Both the position numbers and the translations under genes were made by a program. A model generated the notes under the pieces. The model ran no database searches and was not told where the DNA came from. It worked only from the letters and a program-made list of their open reading frames with translations. Source: Verrucomicrobiia bacterium (GTDB taxonomy: Bacteria > Verrucomicrobiota > Verrucomicrobiia > Opitutales > Opitutaceae). From it: a stretch of DNA of 13,965 nucleotides. The stretch is from assembly GCA_030424825.1 (NCBI GenBank), contig JAUHWE010000047.1, positions 1 to 13,965 on the forward strand. The letters are read 5' to 3'. Below are positions 1 through 7,698 of the stretch, one piece after another; positions within the stretch are counted from its first letter, which is position 1; each line of letters begins with the position of its first letter.

Positions 1-1
1 G

Positions 2-2434
2 CCGAGCTCTAACATCCCAGACTGGGTGATCAATGGGATGCCTTTAGCGTCCAATCCCGTCAACTCGCCCGGTCACAGTGTATTGCCAAACAATCGCGGG
101 CCTTTGTATGTTTTCGATAGCCCTACCGCTTTGTATCCAACCTACGGCTTTGATGCGGGACCGGCGGTTCCGGGTCCGGATGGTCTTTTGCGCCGCCACT
201 ACAGCTGGTCGAACCGGGCAGATACCGTCACTCAAGGGGGGATCAGCAACGCTGTTTTGGCGGATGACGACTCCTGGGTATTTGATTTCCGGAACAATAC
301 CTTGACGGGCACCGACAACACCTCGGGCAATTCGTTTGATGCAGCCAATATTACGCTAGAACAGCAATTCTCGGAAAACTCGGGTATTGAGCTGGTTTAT
401 GACAAGCAGAACTTCAGGTCTAACTGGATGGACCGGGCCAGCAACACGATCAATGTGGATACCAGTGAGTTCATGGGCTATTTTCTAGAAGTGGAATCAG
501 ATGGAACGCCGGTCAACGTCCCCAATCCAGGTGTGGGACGGCCCTTTATTCCGGGGAACGAAAGGTTCAGCAACGATACTTCCAATCGTGAATCGTTCCG
601 TGTGACCGCTTTTTACGATTTGGATTTCCGGAGTAATGAAGGCCAAGGCTGGCTCGGCCGCCACGTTTTTACGGGTCTGTTTTCTGATCAGTCACGTGAG
701 ACGAGTAGCAACACAACGGCTTGGGGAAGTGTCATTGCAGGGGAAGGGGAACGAGTGCTCGAGGCCAACAAGGCAGGGCAGGATTTTACCGCATCATCAT
801 ATGACCGCATGGCGCAGATGGTTCGCTATGTGGGGCCCCGAATAACCGGAATTCCTTCGAGTGGCCAAGTGGCCCAACCGATATTGACGGGAGGCACTCC
901 TCGGACCAACGAATTCACGGCCACCTTTTATGACAGTACCGCCAACCCGCTATTCCCGGGTCACACCGGAGCTTACCGGGCGATTTCTTCACCACTGTTG
1001 CTCGATCCGATAAATTCAGCCTCGATAGACAAGCAGGACATCGAATCGCTCGCGATAACGGCCCAAAGTTATTTGCTAGGTGACCATATCGTTGCCACGT
1101 ATGGCTGGCGTCAGGACAAGGCCTCTTCTTGGAGAGATGACGATCCTGTTCTAACGATCGACTCGATTGCCCTTCCAGAAACACTGCAATTTCCCAGCGC
1201 TCCCGACGATTCAGTCAAAGGGGATGTCTTTACATGGGGTGTGGTCGGTCACGTTCCCGAAAGGTGGCTGGGCGATTTTGCCCGTCTGAGTTTCCACTTG
1301 GGCAAGTCCGAGAATTTCGTTCCTTCACCGGGTCGAATTACCCTTTTGAACGAGCCTCACCCAAGTCCTGCCGGCAGCACTAAAGAGTACGGGTTCTCCA
1401 TCGACATGCCGGACAAAAATTTCTATGTCCGTTTCAATTGGTTCGAAACGGTATCGCAGAACCAGACCGACGGTTCTCTCGGCGCCGCGAGCATCCCGAA
1501 TTATGAACGTCTGTTCTACAACAACGTTCGCCAAACGCTCCAGGAACTTGAAGAAAGGGTTCCCGGCGATCCGTCGCAGGGTTACTGGCCCAACAATATC
1601 AACTGGGCGGATACGTACGTTCTGCCTCCTCTGGGTATGCGGGAAGCGTTTTGGAATCAGGTCAATCCTGATCCTTCTCCAGGAGGAACGGCAACGGTCT
1701 CCGACCACCCGAATCCGAATGTTACGGGCGTATCTGACTTCGCATCGGAAGGACTGGAAGTTGAAGGGGTTTGGAATCCGACGGACAACTGGACTTTCTC
1801 ATTCAACGTAGCCCAGCAAAAGGCGATCAAGACGAATGTTCTGAAATCGTACCGCAAATACTTTGATATCCGTGAGCCGGAATGGCTGGCCATGGGGGAT
1901 CTCGTAGCGCGGAACCAGACCTATAAGGACGAGGTTCCCCTAACGATCTACCAAGTGACGCGGACGATCCAGTGGCCAGGCCTCCTCCAGCAAACGTTGA
2001 GAGAAGGCGCTCTCTTGAATGAGATTCGTGAATGGCGTTTCAACTTGGCTACCAACTACCGTTTCGACGATGATGGCGCCTTGAAGGGCTGGGCTGTCGG
2101 CGGTGCCTACCGCTGGCAGGATGAAGTGGGTGTCGGTTTTCGCAATGGTGTCGCGACCGGAGCTGAATTGGGCGTAGTGGGCCTTGCGGATATTGGGATT
2201 GTTGATGTGACCCAACCGCTCTTTGGCCCTGCCGAATCGAATCTCGACCTGTGGATAAACCATAGTCGTAAGATTTTTAACGACACGGTTGATTGGAAGA
2301 TTCAGCTGAACATCCGCAATGCGTTGAACAATGACGATTTGATTATCACCTCAAAGTCTGCGGATGACGTTCCTTCCGCTATCCGGATCATGAATCCCAT
2401 CAACTTCCGTTTATCGAGTACGTTCGAATTCTAG
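2..2434 (+). CDS. TonB-dependent outer-membrane receptor, 5'-truncated by window edge
   Basis: Outer-membrane beta-barrel receptor for TonB-powered uptake of a ligand that is probably too large for porins; the ligand is unknown. The frame is open from base 2, and its first in-window residues (PSSNIPDW) align with residue 271 onward of the complete paralog just downstream. About 270 residues (signal peptide, TonB box, plug and first strands) therefore lie outside the window, and the GTG at 26 is internal. The 810 visible residues are barrel. They share long blocks with the neighbour, including NYERL followed by the LEERVPGDPSQGYWPNN region, and the final strand ends in STFEF with a terminal Phe, as outer-membrane proteins usually do. 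It lacks the EF-hand-like insert of the paralog. Its own terminator follows, so it is probably transcribed separately from the next gene. Family assignment is firm; ligand class is inferred only from the downstream sugar-acid genes. Confidence 0.93.
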   Translation, partial: PSSNIPDWVINGMPLASNPVNSPGHSVLPNNRGPLYVFDSPTALYPTYGFDAGPAVPGPDGLLRRHYSWSNRADTVTQGGISNAVLADDDSWVFDFRNNTLTGTDNTSGNSFDAANITLEQQFSENSGIELVYDKQNFRSNWMDRASNTINVDTSEFMGYFLEVESDGTPVNVPNPGVGRPFIPGNERFSNDTSNRESFRVTAFYDLDFRSNEGQGWLGRHVFTGLFSDQSRETSSNTTAWGSVIAGEGERVLEANKAGQDFTASSYDRMAQMVRYVGPRITGIPSSGQVAQPILTGGTPRTNEFTATFYDSTANPLFPGHTGAYRAISSPLLLDPINSASIDKQDIESLAITAQSYLLGDHIVATYGWRQDKASSWRDDDPVLTIDSIALPETLQFPSAPDDSVKGDVFTWGVVGHVPERWLGDFARLSFHLGKSENFVPSPGRITLLNEPHPSPAGSTKEYGFSIDMPDKNFYVRFNWFETVSQNQTDGSLGAASIPNYERLFYNNVRQTLQELEERVPGDPSQGYWPNNINWADTYVLPPLGMREAFWNQVNPDPSPGGTATVSDHPNPNVTGVSDFASEGLEVEGVWNPTDNWTFSFNVAQQKAIKTNVLKSYRKYFDIREPEWLAMGDLVARNQTYKDEVPLTIYQVTRTIQWPGLLQQTLREGALLNEIREWRFNLATNYRFDDDGALKGWAVGGAYRWQDEVGVGFRNGVATGAELGVVGLADIGIVDVTQPLFGPAESNLDLWINHSRKIFNDTVDWKIQLNIRNALNNDDLIITSKSADDVPSAIRIMNPINFRLSSTFEF

Positions 2435-2447
2435 TTTGGAATAGCTC

Positions 2448-2476
2448 GGGCTGGTTGCGATAAGATGTGCCGGTCC
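2448..2476 (+). other. 3'-UTR hairpin, copy 1 of a duplicated module
   Basis: GGGCTGG (2448-2454) can pair with CCGGTCC (2470-2476), with G-U pairs allowed, between the receptor stop codon and its terminator. The equivalent place after the second receptor holds a related, better-paired hairpin (6142-6170). The flanking bases down to the terminator also resemble each other. Role unknown; possibilities are mRNA stability or a small RNA released from the 3' end. Confidence 0.4.
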
Positions 2477-2501
2477 GTGCTTTCCGAAACCAAATAATCT
2501 T

Positions 2502-2537
2502 GCGGGTTGCCTGATGAAATGGGCAACCCGCTTTTTT
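2502..2537 (+). terminator. Rho-independent terminator after receptor 1
   Basis: A perfect 10-bp stem, GCGGGTTGCC (2502-2511) with GGCAACCCGC (2522-2531), has a 10-nt loop and is followed directly by six T residues. It lies 68 bases after the stop codon of the first receptor. The same stem core recurs after the second receptor, so it was probably duplicated with the gene. Confidence 0.92.
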
Positions 2538-2827
2538 GTGCCTATCCCTAAGAAGGCTTTCTCAGGTAGAAGGTTGTGAGCACCGCTAGGGCAGGCAGAA
2601 CCGGTTTCGAAGGGATGTAGAAACTCTAGTAAGTCAACTATTGACCTAATAATGGGTCGAAAACCCAAGGAGGTAAGAGCAGGGTAAAAGCATCGGATGC
2701 GTAACGGATCCCCTTTGGGGCGACGGGTCGCATCTGCAGATCTTCGATCCTATCAACCCCATAAAACGTTTCCCATATCGGTTTAGTATAGTGCCCAAAC
2801 AGCTATCTAGACCTACCAAAACTAGAA
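2538..2827 (+). other. Intergenic leader region of receptor 2, no gene
   Basis: I see no convincing coding sequence here. The region holds several possible RNA folds: GACCT (2643-2647) with GGGTC (2654-2658), or alternatively TGGGT (2653-2657) with ACCCA (2663-2667); a CCCC-TTT-GGGG hairpin at 2710-2720; and an enclosing 8-bp helix, 2694-2701 with 2729-2736, with one G-U pair. A strong Shine-Dalgarno-like AAGGAGG at 2667-2673 has no start codon at a usable distance. It may be a structured 5' leader if transcription begins upstream of about 2640, but no promoter is clear there. Confidence 0.4.
2787..2792 (+). promoter_or_regulatory. Possible -10 element (TATAGT) for receptor 2
   Basis: TATAGT matches five of six bases of the bacterial sigma-70 -10 consensus and sits 35 bases before the ATG. 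No good -35 hexamer is found 15-19 bases upstream, so this is only a weak candidate. A start here would leave the folded region at 2643-2736 outside the transcript. Confidence 0.22.
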
Positions 2828-5800
2828 ATGAATACTATGATACCTAAACAACGAATCTGCGGCTCCTTTAGAGGGCTGCTCGCGCTCGCGGTGGCGAGTG
2901 CCCCTGGGCTGATTGCCCAGGACGACGACGAGGATGTTTTCGAACTTTCTCCCTTCGCGGTAACGGCTGACGACAACGAGGGCTATCGTGCCCTTTCCAC
3001 GTTGGCGGGTACCCGCCTCAGGACACCCCTTAAAGATATCGCTGGCGCGGTTCAAGTTATCCCCGAGGAATTCCTCGATGATCAAAGCATCTCGAATGTT
3101 GAGGATCTTTTCCTCTACACGACCAATACCGAAGTATCCGGTCCTGACGGAAACTTTGGAGCAGGTGGAGGCGACCGGCGCGATCCGAATGGCCGAACCC
3201 GTGTTCGTGGATTGGCCGAGCCGGACCGTACGCGTAATTTCTTTCTGTCCGATATCGCGCTCGATACCTATAATACCGACCGTGTTACGATCGCCAAGGG
3301 ACCGAACGCCATTCTGTTTGGACTGGGAAGTCCGGCGGGTCTTTATAACAGTAACCTGAAGCAGGCGCATTTCGAGGAAGAGACCGAGATACAACTGCGT
3401 TACGGCAGTTGGGGTGCTCACCGTGAAATAATCGACGCCAACCGCGTTTTGGTCGAAGACAAGCTCGCACTGCGCATCATCGGACTGAACAACCAAAACA
3501 AGTTTAAGCAAAAGCCCTCTTTTGAAGACGAACAACGTCTTTACGGGGCGTTGCTATTCCAGCCGACGGAGAAAACGACGATCCGGTTCAACGGTGAAAT
3601 CGGCAGCCGCGATGCGAGCCGCCCTTTCATCATCACACCTTCTTCGAACATCCCTGACTGGGTAGCGAATGGGATGCCCACCAATTCAGATCCAAGCTCC
3701 GGCAATGGCTGGAGTGTGGTCCCCTCCAATCGAGGTCCTTTGTACGTCTTTGATGGCCCTGCTTCTGTACGGCCTGACGTGGGATACGATACGGGACCCG
3801 CGACTCCAGGCCCTGATGGAATCCTCCGCCAGATGTTTACCTGGTCGAACCGGGAGGACGAAGCGTCTGCTAATGTGAGCAACGCGGTGTTGTCGGACGA
3901 GGACGACTGGGTATTCGATTTCAGAAACAATACGCTGACCGGTACCGAAAACACCTCTTACAGTTCGTTCGACGCGACTAACATCACGCTCGAGCAGAAA
4001 TTAACGGAAAATGCGGGTCTTGAATTGGCCTACGACAAGCAGAATGCGAAAAACGGTTGGCTCGACCGAGCGTCCAACAATATCAGTGTCGATACGAGCG
4101 AGTACTACAATTTCTTCTATGAAGTGGAAGCAGACGGTACTCCAATAATGATTCCCAATCCGAGAGTGGGCCGTCCATATCGTCCGGGCTGGGATACTTT
4201 TGCAGACGCCACTTCCGAGCGGGAAGCGTTACGGTTGACGGGTTATTACGATCTGGACTTGAGAGATAGCGAAACCAGCTGGCTAGGCCGTCACGTGTTC
4301 ACCGGAGTGTTTTCCGACCAGTCGCGTGAAGTCTACGAACAGTCCGATTCCTATGGGATCGTGTCCGCAGGTGAGATAGAGCGGGTTTTGGAGGCGAATC
4401 GGGACCGGGGTTACTCAACGGCTTCCTATGACCGCGGAGCGCGGAACCTTCGTTACCTCGGCCCTCGTATCACAGGCATGCCAACCAGTGGCACGATTGC
4501 CTCTCGAACGATTGCTAATACTCCAAGAATACAAGAGATTTCAGCGGCTATTTACGATAGCACCGCTACGCCGATTTATGATGGATTCAGCGGAGCCTAC
4601 CGGCAGATTGATGGATCACCTCTGGTACTCGATCCGATCAACAATGCCTCGATTGACCGCCAGGAAATCGAATCCATGGCGATTACGGCGCAAAGCTATT
4701 TTCTTAACGACAATATCGTAGCGACCTACGGATGGAGGGAAGATAAAGCAGAATCCTGGCGGGATGACAGTCCCGAGTTTACGGCTGAAGCCATTGCTCT
4801 TCCCGAAACGCTGTCATTTCCGTCGACTCCTGACAACTCGACCAAAGGGGACGCTTTCACTTGGGGCGTAGTGGGTCACCTGCCTGACGATTGGGAGTTC
4901 GGTGGAATCGGATTGAGTGCGCATTATGGTGTATCCGAGAACTTCGTACCTTCACCGGGACGCATTACGATCTTGAATGAGCCCCACCCGGATCCAGCAG
5001 GCGATACGACTGAGTATGGCTTCTCAATCGACGTTCCCGATAAGGGCTTCTATGTTCGCTTCAATTGGTTTGAGACGGTTTCGGCAAATCAGACTGATGG
5101 TTCCCTGGGTAACGCGAGCATCCCGAATTATGAACGTCTGTGGTATAACGGTGTTCGTAGTTCGCTTCAGGAACTGGAAGAGCGGGTGCCTGGCGATCCT
5201 TCGCAGGGTTACTGGCCTAACAATATGGATTGGGAGAATCTCTATACGGTGCCTCCTCTGGGTATGCGTGAAGCACTTTGGACACCGGTTGATCCCGGTC
5301 CGGGTCCAGGGACGGTTACTTCCGTTTCCGATCGGGGAAATCCGAACTTAACCGGAGTATCCGACTTCTCATCGGAAGGCATGGAAATCGAAGGCGTTTG
5401 GAACCCAACCAAGAATTGGACGTTTATGTTTAACGTGGCCCAACAAAAGGCCATCAAGACAAACGTATTGAAGTCCTATTTGGAGTATTTTGAGATTCGA
5501 GAGCCGCAGTGGCTGGCTATGGGAGATCTTCTGTCACGGCCGAACACGTATAAGAATTATGACGACCTAAATGGAAACGGCGTGCCGGATTTGGGAGAGC
5601 CTTCTACGGCTATGACGATCTTCCGGCAGACTCGTACCGTCCAGTGGCCACGTCTTCTTCAGCAAACCCTCAGAGAAGGGGCGCTCTTGGATGAAGTTCG
5701 CGAATGGCGCTTCAATATCGCTACCAGCTACCGCTTTGACGATGACAGCGCTTTAAAAGGCTGGGCTGTCGGTGGCGGCTACCGCTGGCAGGATGAAGTG

Positions 5801-6106
5801 GGTGTCGGTTTCGCCAACGCTATCCTAGAGGATGACCCTCGACTGCCGGTGGGCCTCGACGAAATAGCGGTCTCCGATGTGACGCAGCCACTCTTCGGTC
5901 CGAGCGAGCAGAACTTGGATCTCTGGGTAAGGCATTCGCGTAAGATTTTGAACGATACGGTTGATTGGAGAATCCAACTGAACATCCGTAACGCTCTGAA
6001 CAACGATGATCTCATCATCACGCGTAAGGATGGAGACGGTCTCCCAGCTAGTATCCGGATTATGAATCCGATCAACTTTCGTCTAACCAGCACGTTTAAT
6101 TTTTAG
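2828..6106 (+). CDS. TonB-dependent outer-membrane receptor (complete)
   Basis: Complete 1092-residue receptor for active uptake across the outer membrane. The first ~30 residues form a signal peptide (KQR start, hydrophobic GLLALAVASAPGLIA, likely cleavage after A30). An acidic DDDED run and VFELSPFAVTA (37-47), a TonB-box region typical of Opitutae receptors, follow. The plug domain starts near residue 58; VQVIPEEFLDDQ and AKGPNAILFGLGSPAG (156-171) are its hallmark segments. The barrel fills the rest and ends in STFNF with terminal Phe. Residues 913-924 (DLNGNGVPDLGE) form an EF-hand-like loop absent from the upstream paralog. A second in-frame ATG (codon 4) could also start it; no clear Shine-Dalgarno precedes either. 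It is tandem to a close paralog and followed by its own terminator. Ligand unknown; sugar-acid polymers or oligomers are a guess from the next operon. Confidence 0.95.
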   Translation: MNTMIPKQRICGSFRGLLALAVASAPGLIAQDDDEDVFELSPFAVTADDNEGYRALSTLAGTRLRTPLKDIAGAVQVIPEEFLDDQSISNVEDLFLYTTNTEVSGPDGNFGAGGGDRRDPNGRTRVRGLAEPDRTRNFFLSDIALDTYNTDRVTIAKGPNAILFGLGSPAGLYNSNLKQAHFEEETEIQLRYGSWGAHREIIDANRVLVEDKLALRIIGLNNQNKFKQKPSFEDEQRLYGALLFQPTEKTTIRFNGEIGSRDASRPFIITPSSNIPDWVANGMPTNSDPSSGNGWSVVPSNRGPLYVFDGPASVRPDVGYDTGPATPGPDGILRQMFTWSNREDEASANVSNAVLSDEDDWVFDFRNNTLTGTENTSYSSFDATNITLEQKLTENAGLELAYDKQNAKNGWLDRASNNISVDTSEYYNFFYEVEADGTPIMIPNPRVGRPYRPGWDTFADATSEREALRLTGYYDLDLRDSETSWLGRHVFTGVFSDQSREVYEQSDSYGIVSAGEIERVLEANRDRGYSTASYDRGARNLRYLGPRITGMPTSGTIASRTIANTPRIQEISAAIYDSTATPIYDGFSGAYRQIDGSPLVLDPINNASIDRQEIESMAITAQSYFLNDNIVATYGWREDKAESWRDDSPEFTAEAIALPETLSFPSTPDNSTKGDAFTWGVVGHLPDDWEFGGIGLSAHYGVSENFVPSPGRITILNEPHPDPAGDTTEYGFSIDVPDKGFYVRFNWFETVSANQTDGSLGNASIPNYERLWYNGVRSSLQELEERVPGDPSQGYWPNNMDWENLYTVPPLGMREALWTPVDPGPGPGTVTSVSDRGNPNLTGVSDFSSEGMEIEGVWNPTKNWTFMFNVAQQKAIKTNVLKSYLEYFEIREPQWLAMGDLLSRPNTYKNYDDLNGNGVPDLGEPSTAMTIFRQTRTVQWPRLLQQTLREGALLDEVREWRFNIATSYRFDDDSALKGWAVGGGYRWQDEVGVGFANAILEDDPRLPVGLDEIAVSDVTQPLFGPSEQNLDLWVRHSRKILNDTVDWRIQLNIRNALNNDDLIITRKDGDGLPASIRIMNPINFRLTSTFNF

Positions 6107-6141
6107 TAGTTAGTAGTATAAACTTAGGGTAGTAGTGTTGC

Positions 6142-6170
6142 GGGCTGGCAACGATATTTCGTGCCAGTCC
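6142..6170 (+). other. 3'-UTR hairpin, copy 2 of a duplicated module
   Basis: GGGCTGGCA (6142-6150) pairs with TGCCAGTCC (6162-6170): nine base pairs, one of them G-U, with an 11-nt loop. It lies between the stop codon of receptor 2 and its terminator, matching the hairpin after receptor 1 in position and partly in sequence. Some differences between the copies keep pairing (A-U in one, G-U in the other). Function unknown. Confidence 0.45.
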
Positions 6171-6193
6171 GCGTTCCTAAGACCGATAATTTC

Positions 6194-6231
6194 GCGGGTT
6201 GCTTACGGTTGGATGGGCAACCCGCTTTTTT
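6194..6231 (+). terminator. Rho-independent terminator after receptor 2
   Basis: The stem GCGGGTTGC (6194-6202) pairs with GCAACCCGC (6217-6225) around a 14-nt loop and is followed by six T residues. It has the same stem core as the terminator of receptor 1 and separates the receptor transcript from the downstream enzyme operon. Confidence 0.9.
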
Positions 6232-6246
6232 CGAAAAGAGATGAAA

Positions 6247-6275
6247 TTGTCTAAAAATGTATTCGTAATTATAGG
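6247..6275 (+). promoter_or_regulatory. Candidate sigma-70 promoter for the enzyme/transporter operon
   Basis: TTGTCT (6247-6252) and TATAGG (6270-6275) are separated by 17 bases and each match four of six consensus positions. The site lies just after the terminator of receptor 2 and about 65 bases before the ATG at 6341, which is where the operon promoter is expected. No operator or regulator gene was recognised in the window. Confidence 0.35.
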
Positions 6276-6340
6276 ACCATCACGGACCTTCTTAGGTATT
6301 CAACAAAAATTCAGTGCTCAAAAAGCTTGCCGTTTCCGAT

Positions 6341-7642
6341 ATGAAATCACGTCGCCAATTTTTTAAAGCAGGAGGACTTGCTGCTATCGCCTCTGCTTTC
6401 CCCATTTCAAGTTCAGTAGCCGCGAAGATTGATCAAGCCAATCGTGGTTCCGGACCGTTGAAGATCACTAAGGTCGAACCTTTGGTTATCAGTACCGAGA
6501 AACTGAATATGCCATTGAGCGAGTCAGTGACTATGCCGCCGGTTGGCACGACAACGAATCGCGCAGGTATTGGAAACCGGTTAAACCATTCTTTTCCTTC
6601 AAGGCCGATAGGCAGCTCATTTACGACTTTGGTGAAGATCACCACCGATCAGGGAATCATAGGCTGGGGTGAAGCGCACGCTCCATTGGCACCTGCCGCT
6701 CATGCGAAGGTTATCACGGATCTGTTCACCCCCATCCTGCTGGGGCAAGATGCCCGTGCAGTGGAACCATTGTGGGAGAAACTGTATTCTAGTCAGCGTT
6801 TGCGAGGCTATGCGACGGGCTTTTACACCGAGTCCATTGCGGCGATAGACATCGCATTGTGGGACATTCTTGGAAAGTACACAGGATTGCCGGTCTATCA
6901 GTTGCTGGGTGGAAAATTCCGTGACAGCAGTCCGACTTATCGTGGTGCCGGTTCTCCAGAAGAAATCAGAGAATCTATGAAGGCAGGATTCAAGGCTTTC
7001 AAAACGGGGTTCAATAAGAGTTCCACCGATGGCATCGACAAGATTTTCGAAATGTCGGAGGCCATCGGAAGCGAGGGGCAACTGATGATCGATTCCTTGG
7101 GGGCGTTCAAGTTGCACGAAGCGATTTCAGTGGGACGCAAGCTCGACGAAATGGGCAATATTGGCTGGTTCGAAGATGCCCTTATGCCCGAAGATATCGC
7201 GGGTTATTCCAAGCTAACCGATGCCTTGGACACTGCGATTTGCGTTGGAGAGGGATTCTCGAATCGATTCCAGTTCCGAGACCTGTTCCTAAAGCAAGCG
7301 GCGGATGTCGTAAACCCGGATGTGAGTCGGGCCGCGGGCATAACTGAATGCAAGCGCATCGCAATTTTGGCGGATGCCTTCGGCAAGCTATGGTCTCCGC
7401 ATGTCAGTTCAGGCATGCCGCCGTATGTGGCTGCGTCCCTGCATTTAGCTGTATCCACTCCGAATGCGGTCATCATCGAAGGAGGAAATATTCATGATGC
7501 GAAAGATGTGCGCGGGTCCCGAGGTAATGTGCTTTTGAAGAAACCGCTTGAGTACCATCCTGGCCACGCCGTCGTGCCTGAGGGACCTGGGTTGGGTATT
7601 GAGTTTGATGAGAGAGAATTAAAGAAAGTGATTGTTGGTTAG
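6341..7642 (+). CDS. Tat-exported enolase-superfamily protein (mandelate racemase/muconate lactonizing type)
   Basis: The ATG at 6341 gives 433 residues starting MKSRRQFFKAGG, an ideal twin-arginine signal (R4-R5), then a hydrophobic stretch and likely cleavage after A28. A GTG at 6314 would add nine residues; I prefer 6341 because the Tat motif normally lies close to the start. The mature part has the N-terminal capping domain (GWGEAHAP) and the barrel domain of the mandelate racemase/muconate lactonizing group. Metal-ligand candidates are D251, E278 and E304; a His-Asp dyad is H354 (WSPH) with D327 (NPDVS). The usual KxK becomes K221-T-G223 and the usual DxN becomes DSL, so only one general base is evident. 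These enzymes abstract a proton next to a carboxylate and are normally cytoplasmic, so export is unusual. First gene of a probable four-gene operon. Family firm, substrate unknown. Confidence 0.9.
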   Translation: MKSRRQFFKAGGLAAIASAFPISSSVAAKIDQANRGSGPLKITKVEPLVISTEKLNMPLSESVTMPPVGTTTNRAGIGNRLNHSFPSRPIGSSFTTLVKITTDQGIIGWGEAHAPLAPAAHAKVITDLFTPILLGQDARAVEPLWEKLYSSQRLRGYATGFYTESIAAIDIALWDILGKYTGLPVYQLLGGKFRDSSPTYRGAGSPEEIRESMKAGFKAFKTGFNKSSTDGIDKIFEMSEAIGSEGQLMIDSLGAFKLHEAISVGRKLDEMGNIGWFEDALMPEDIAGYSKLTDALDTAICVGEGFSNRFQFRDLFLKQAADVVNPDVSRAAGITECKRIAILADAFGKLWSPHVSSGMPPYVAASLHLAVSTPNAVIIEGGNIHDAKDVRGSRGNVLLKKPLEYHPGHAVVPEGPGLGIEFDERELKKVIVG

Positions 7643-7659
7643 CCCTTGTCGGGTTAACC
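7637..7659 (+). other. Intercistronic hairpin straddling a stop codon
   Basis: GGTTAGCCC (7637-7645) pairs with GGGTTAACC (7651-7659), nine pairs with one G-U, around a 5-nt loop. It includes the TAG stop of the upstream gene. No T run follows, so it is not a standard terminator. An overlapping perfect palindrome, CCTAATTAGG, lies at 7659-7668. It may stabilise or adjust the mRNA between the first and second operon genes. Confidence 0.4.
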
Positions 7660-7698
7660 CTAATTAGGAAACCAAAAGAATCGGAATCCAAATATTTT

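Noticed and set aside
26..2434. GTG at 26 as the true start of the first receptor gene
   Set aside because: The same frame is open upstream to the window edge, and those codons (PSSNIPDW) match the middle of the full-length paralog, so the gene continues to the left.
2411..2668. Minus-strand open frame of 85 codons after receptor 1
   Set aside because: It runs through the terminator and the 3' end of the receptor gene, with no recognisable protein features.
2667..2700. Small gene behind the strong Shine-Dalgarno-like AAGGAGG
   Set aside because: No ATG, GTG or TTG occurs at a usable distance downstream.
2822..3535. Minus-strand open frame of 237 codons
   Set aside because: It is opposite the signal peptide and plug domain of the second receptor, which is certain, and shows no domain of its own.
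1..6106. The receptor pair as a mobile or direct-repeat element
   Set aside because: The copies are diverged paralogs, and no terminal inverted repeats, transposase or integrase are present; ordinary tandem duplication explains them.
6314..6340. GTG at 6314 as the start of the Tat-exported protein
   Set aside because: It adds nine residues before an otherwise ideal Tat signal and has no better ribosome binding site. It is not excluded, but the ATG at 6341 fits better.
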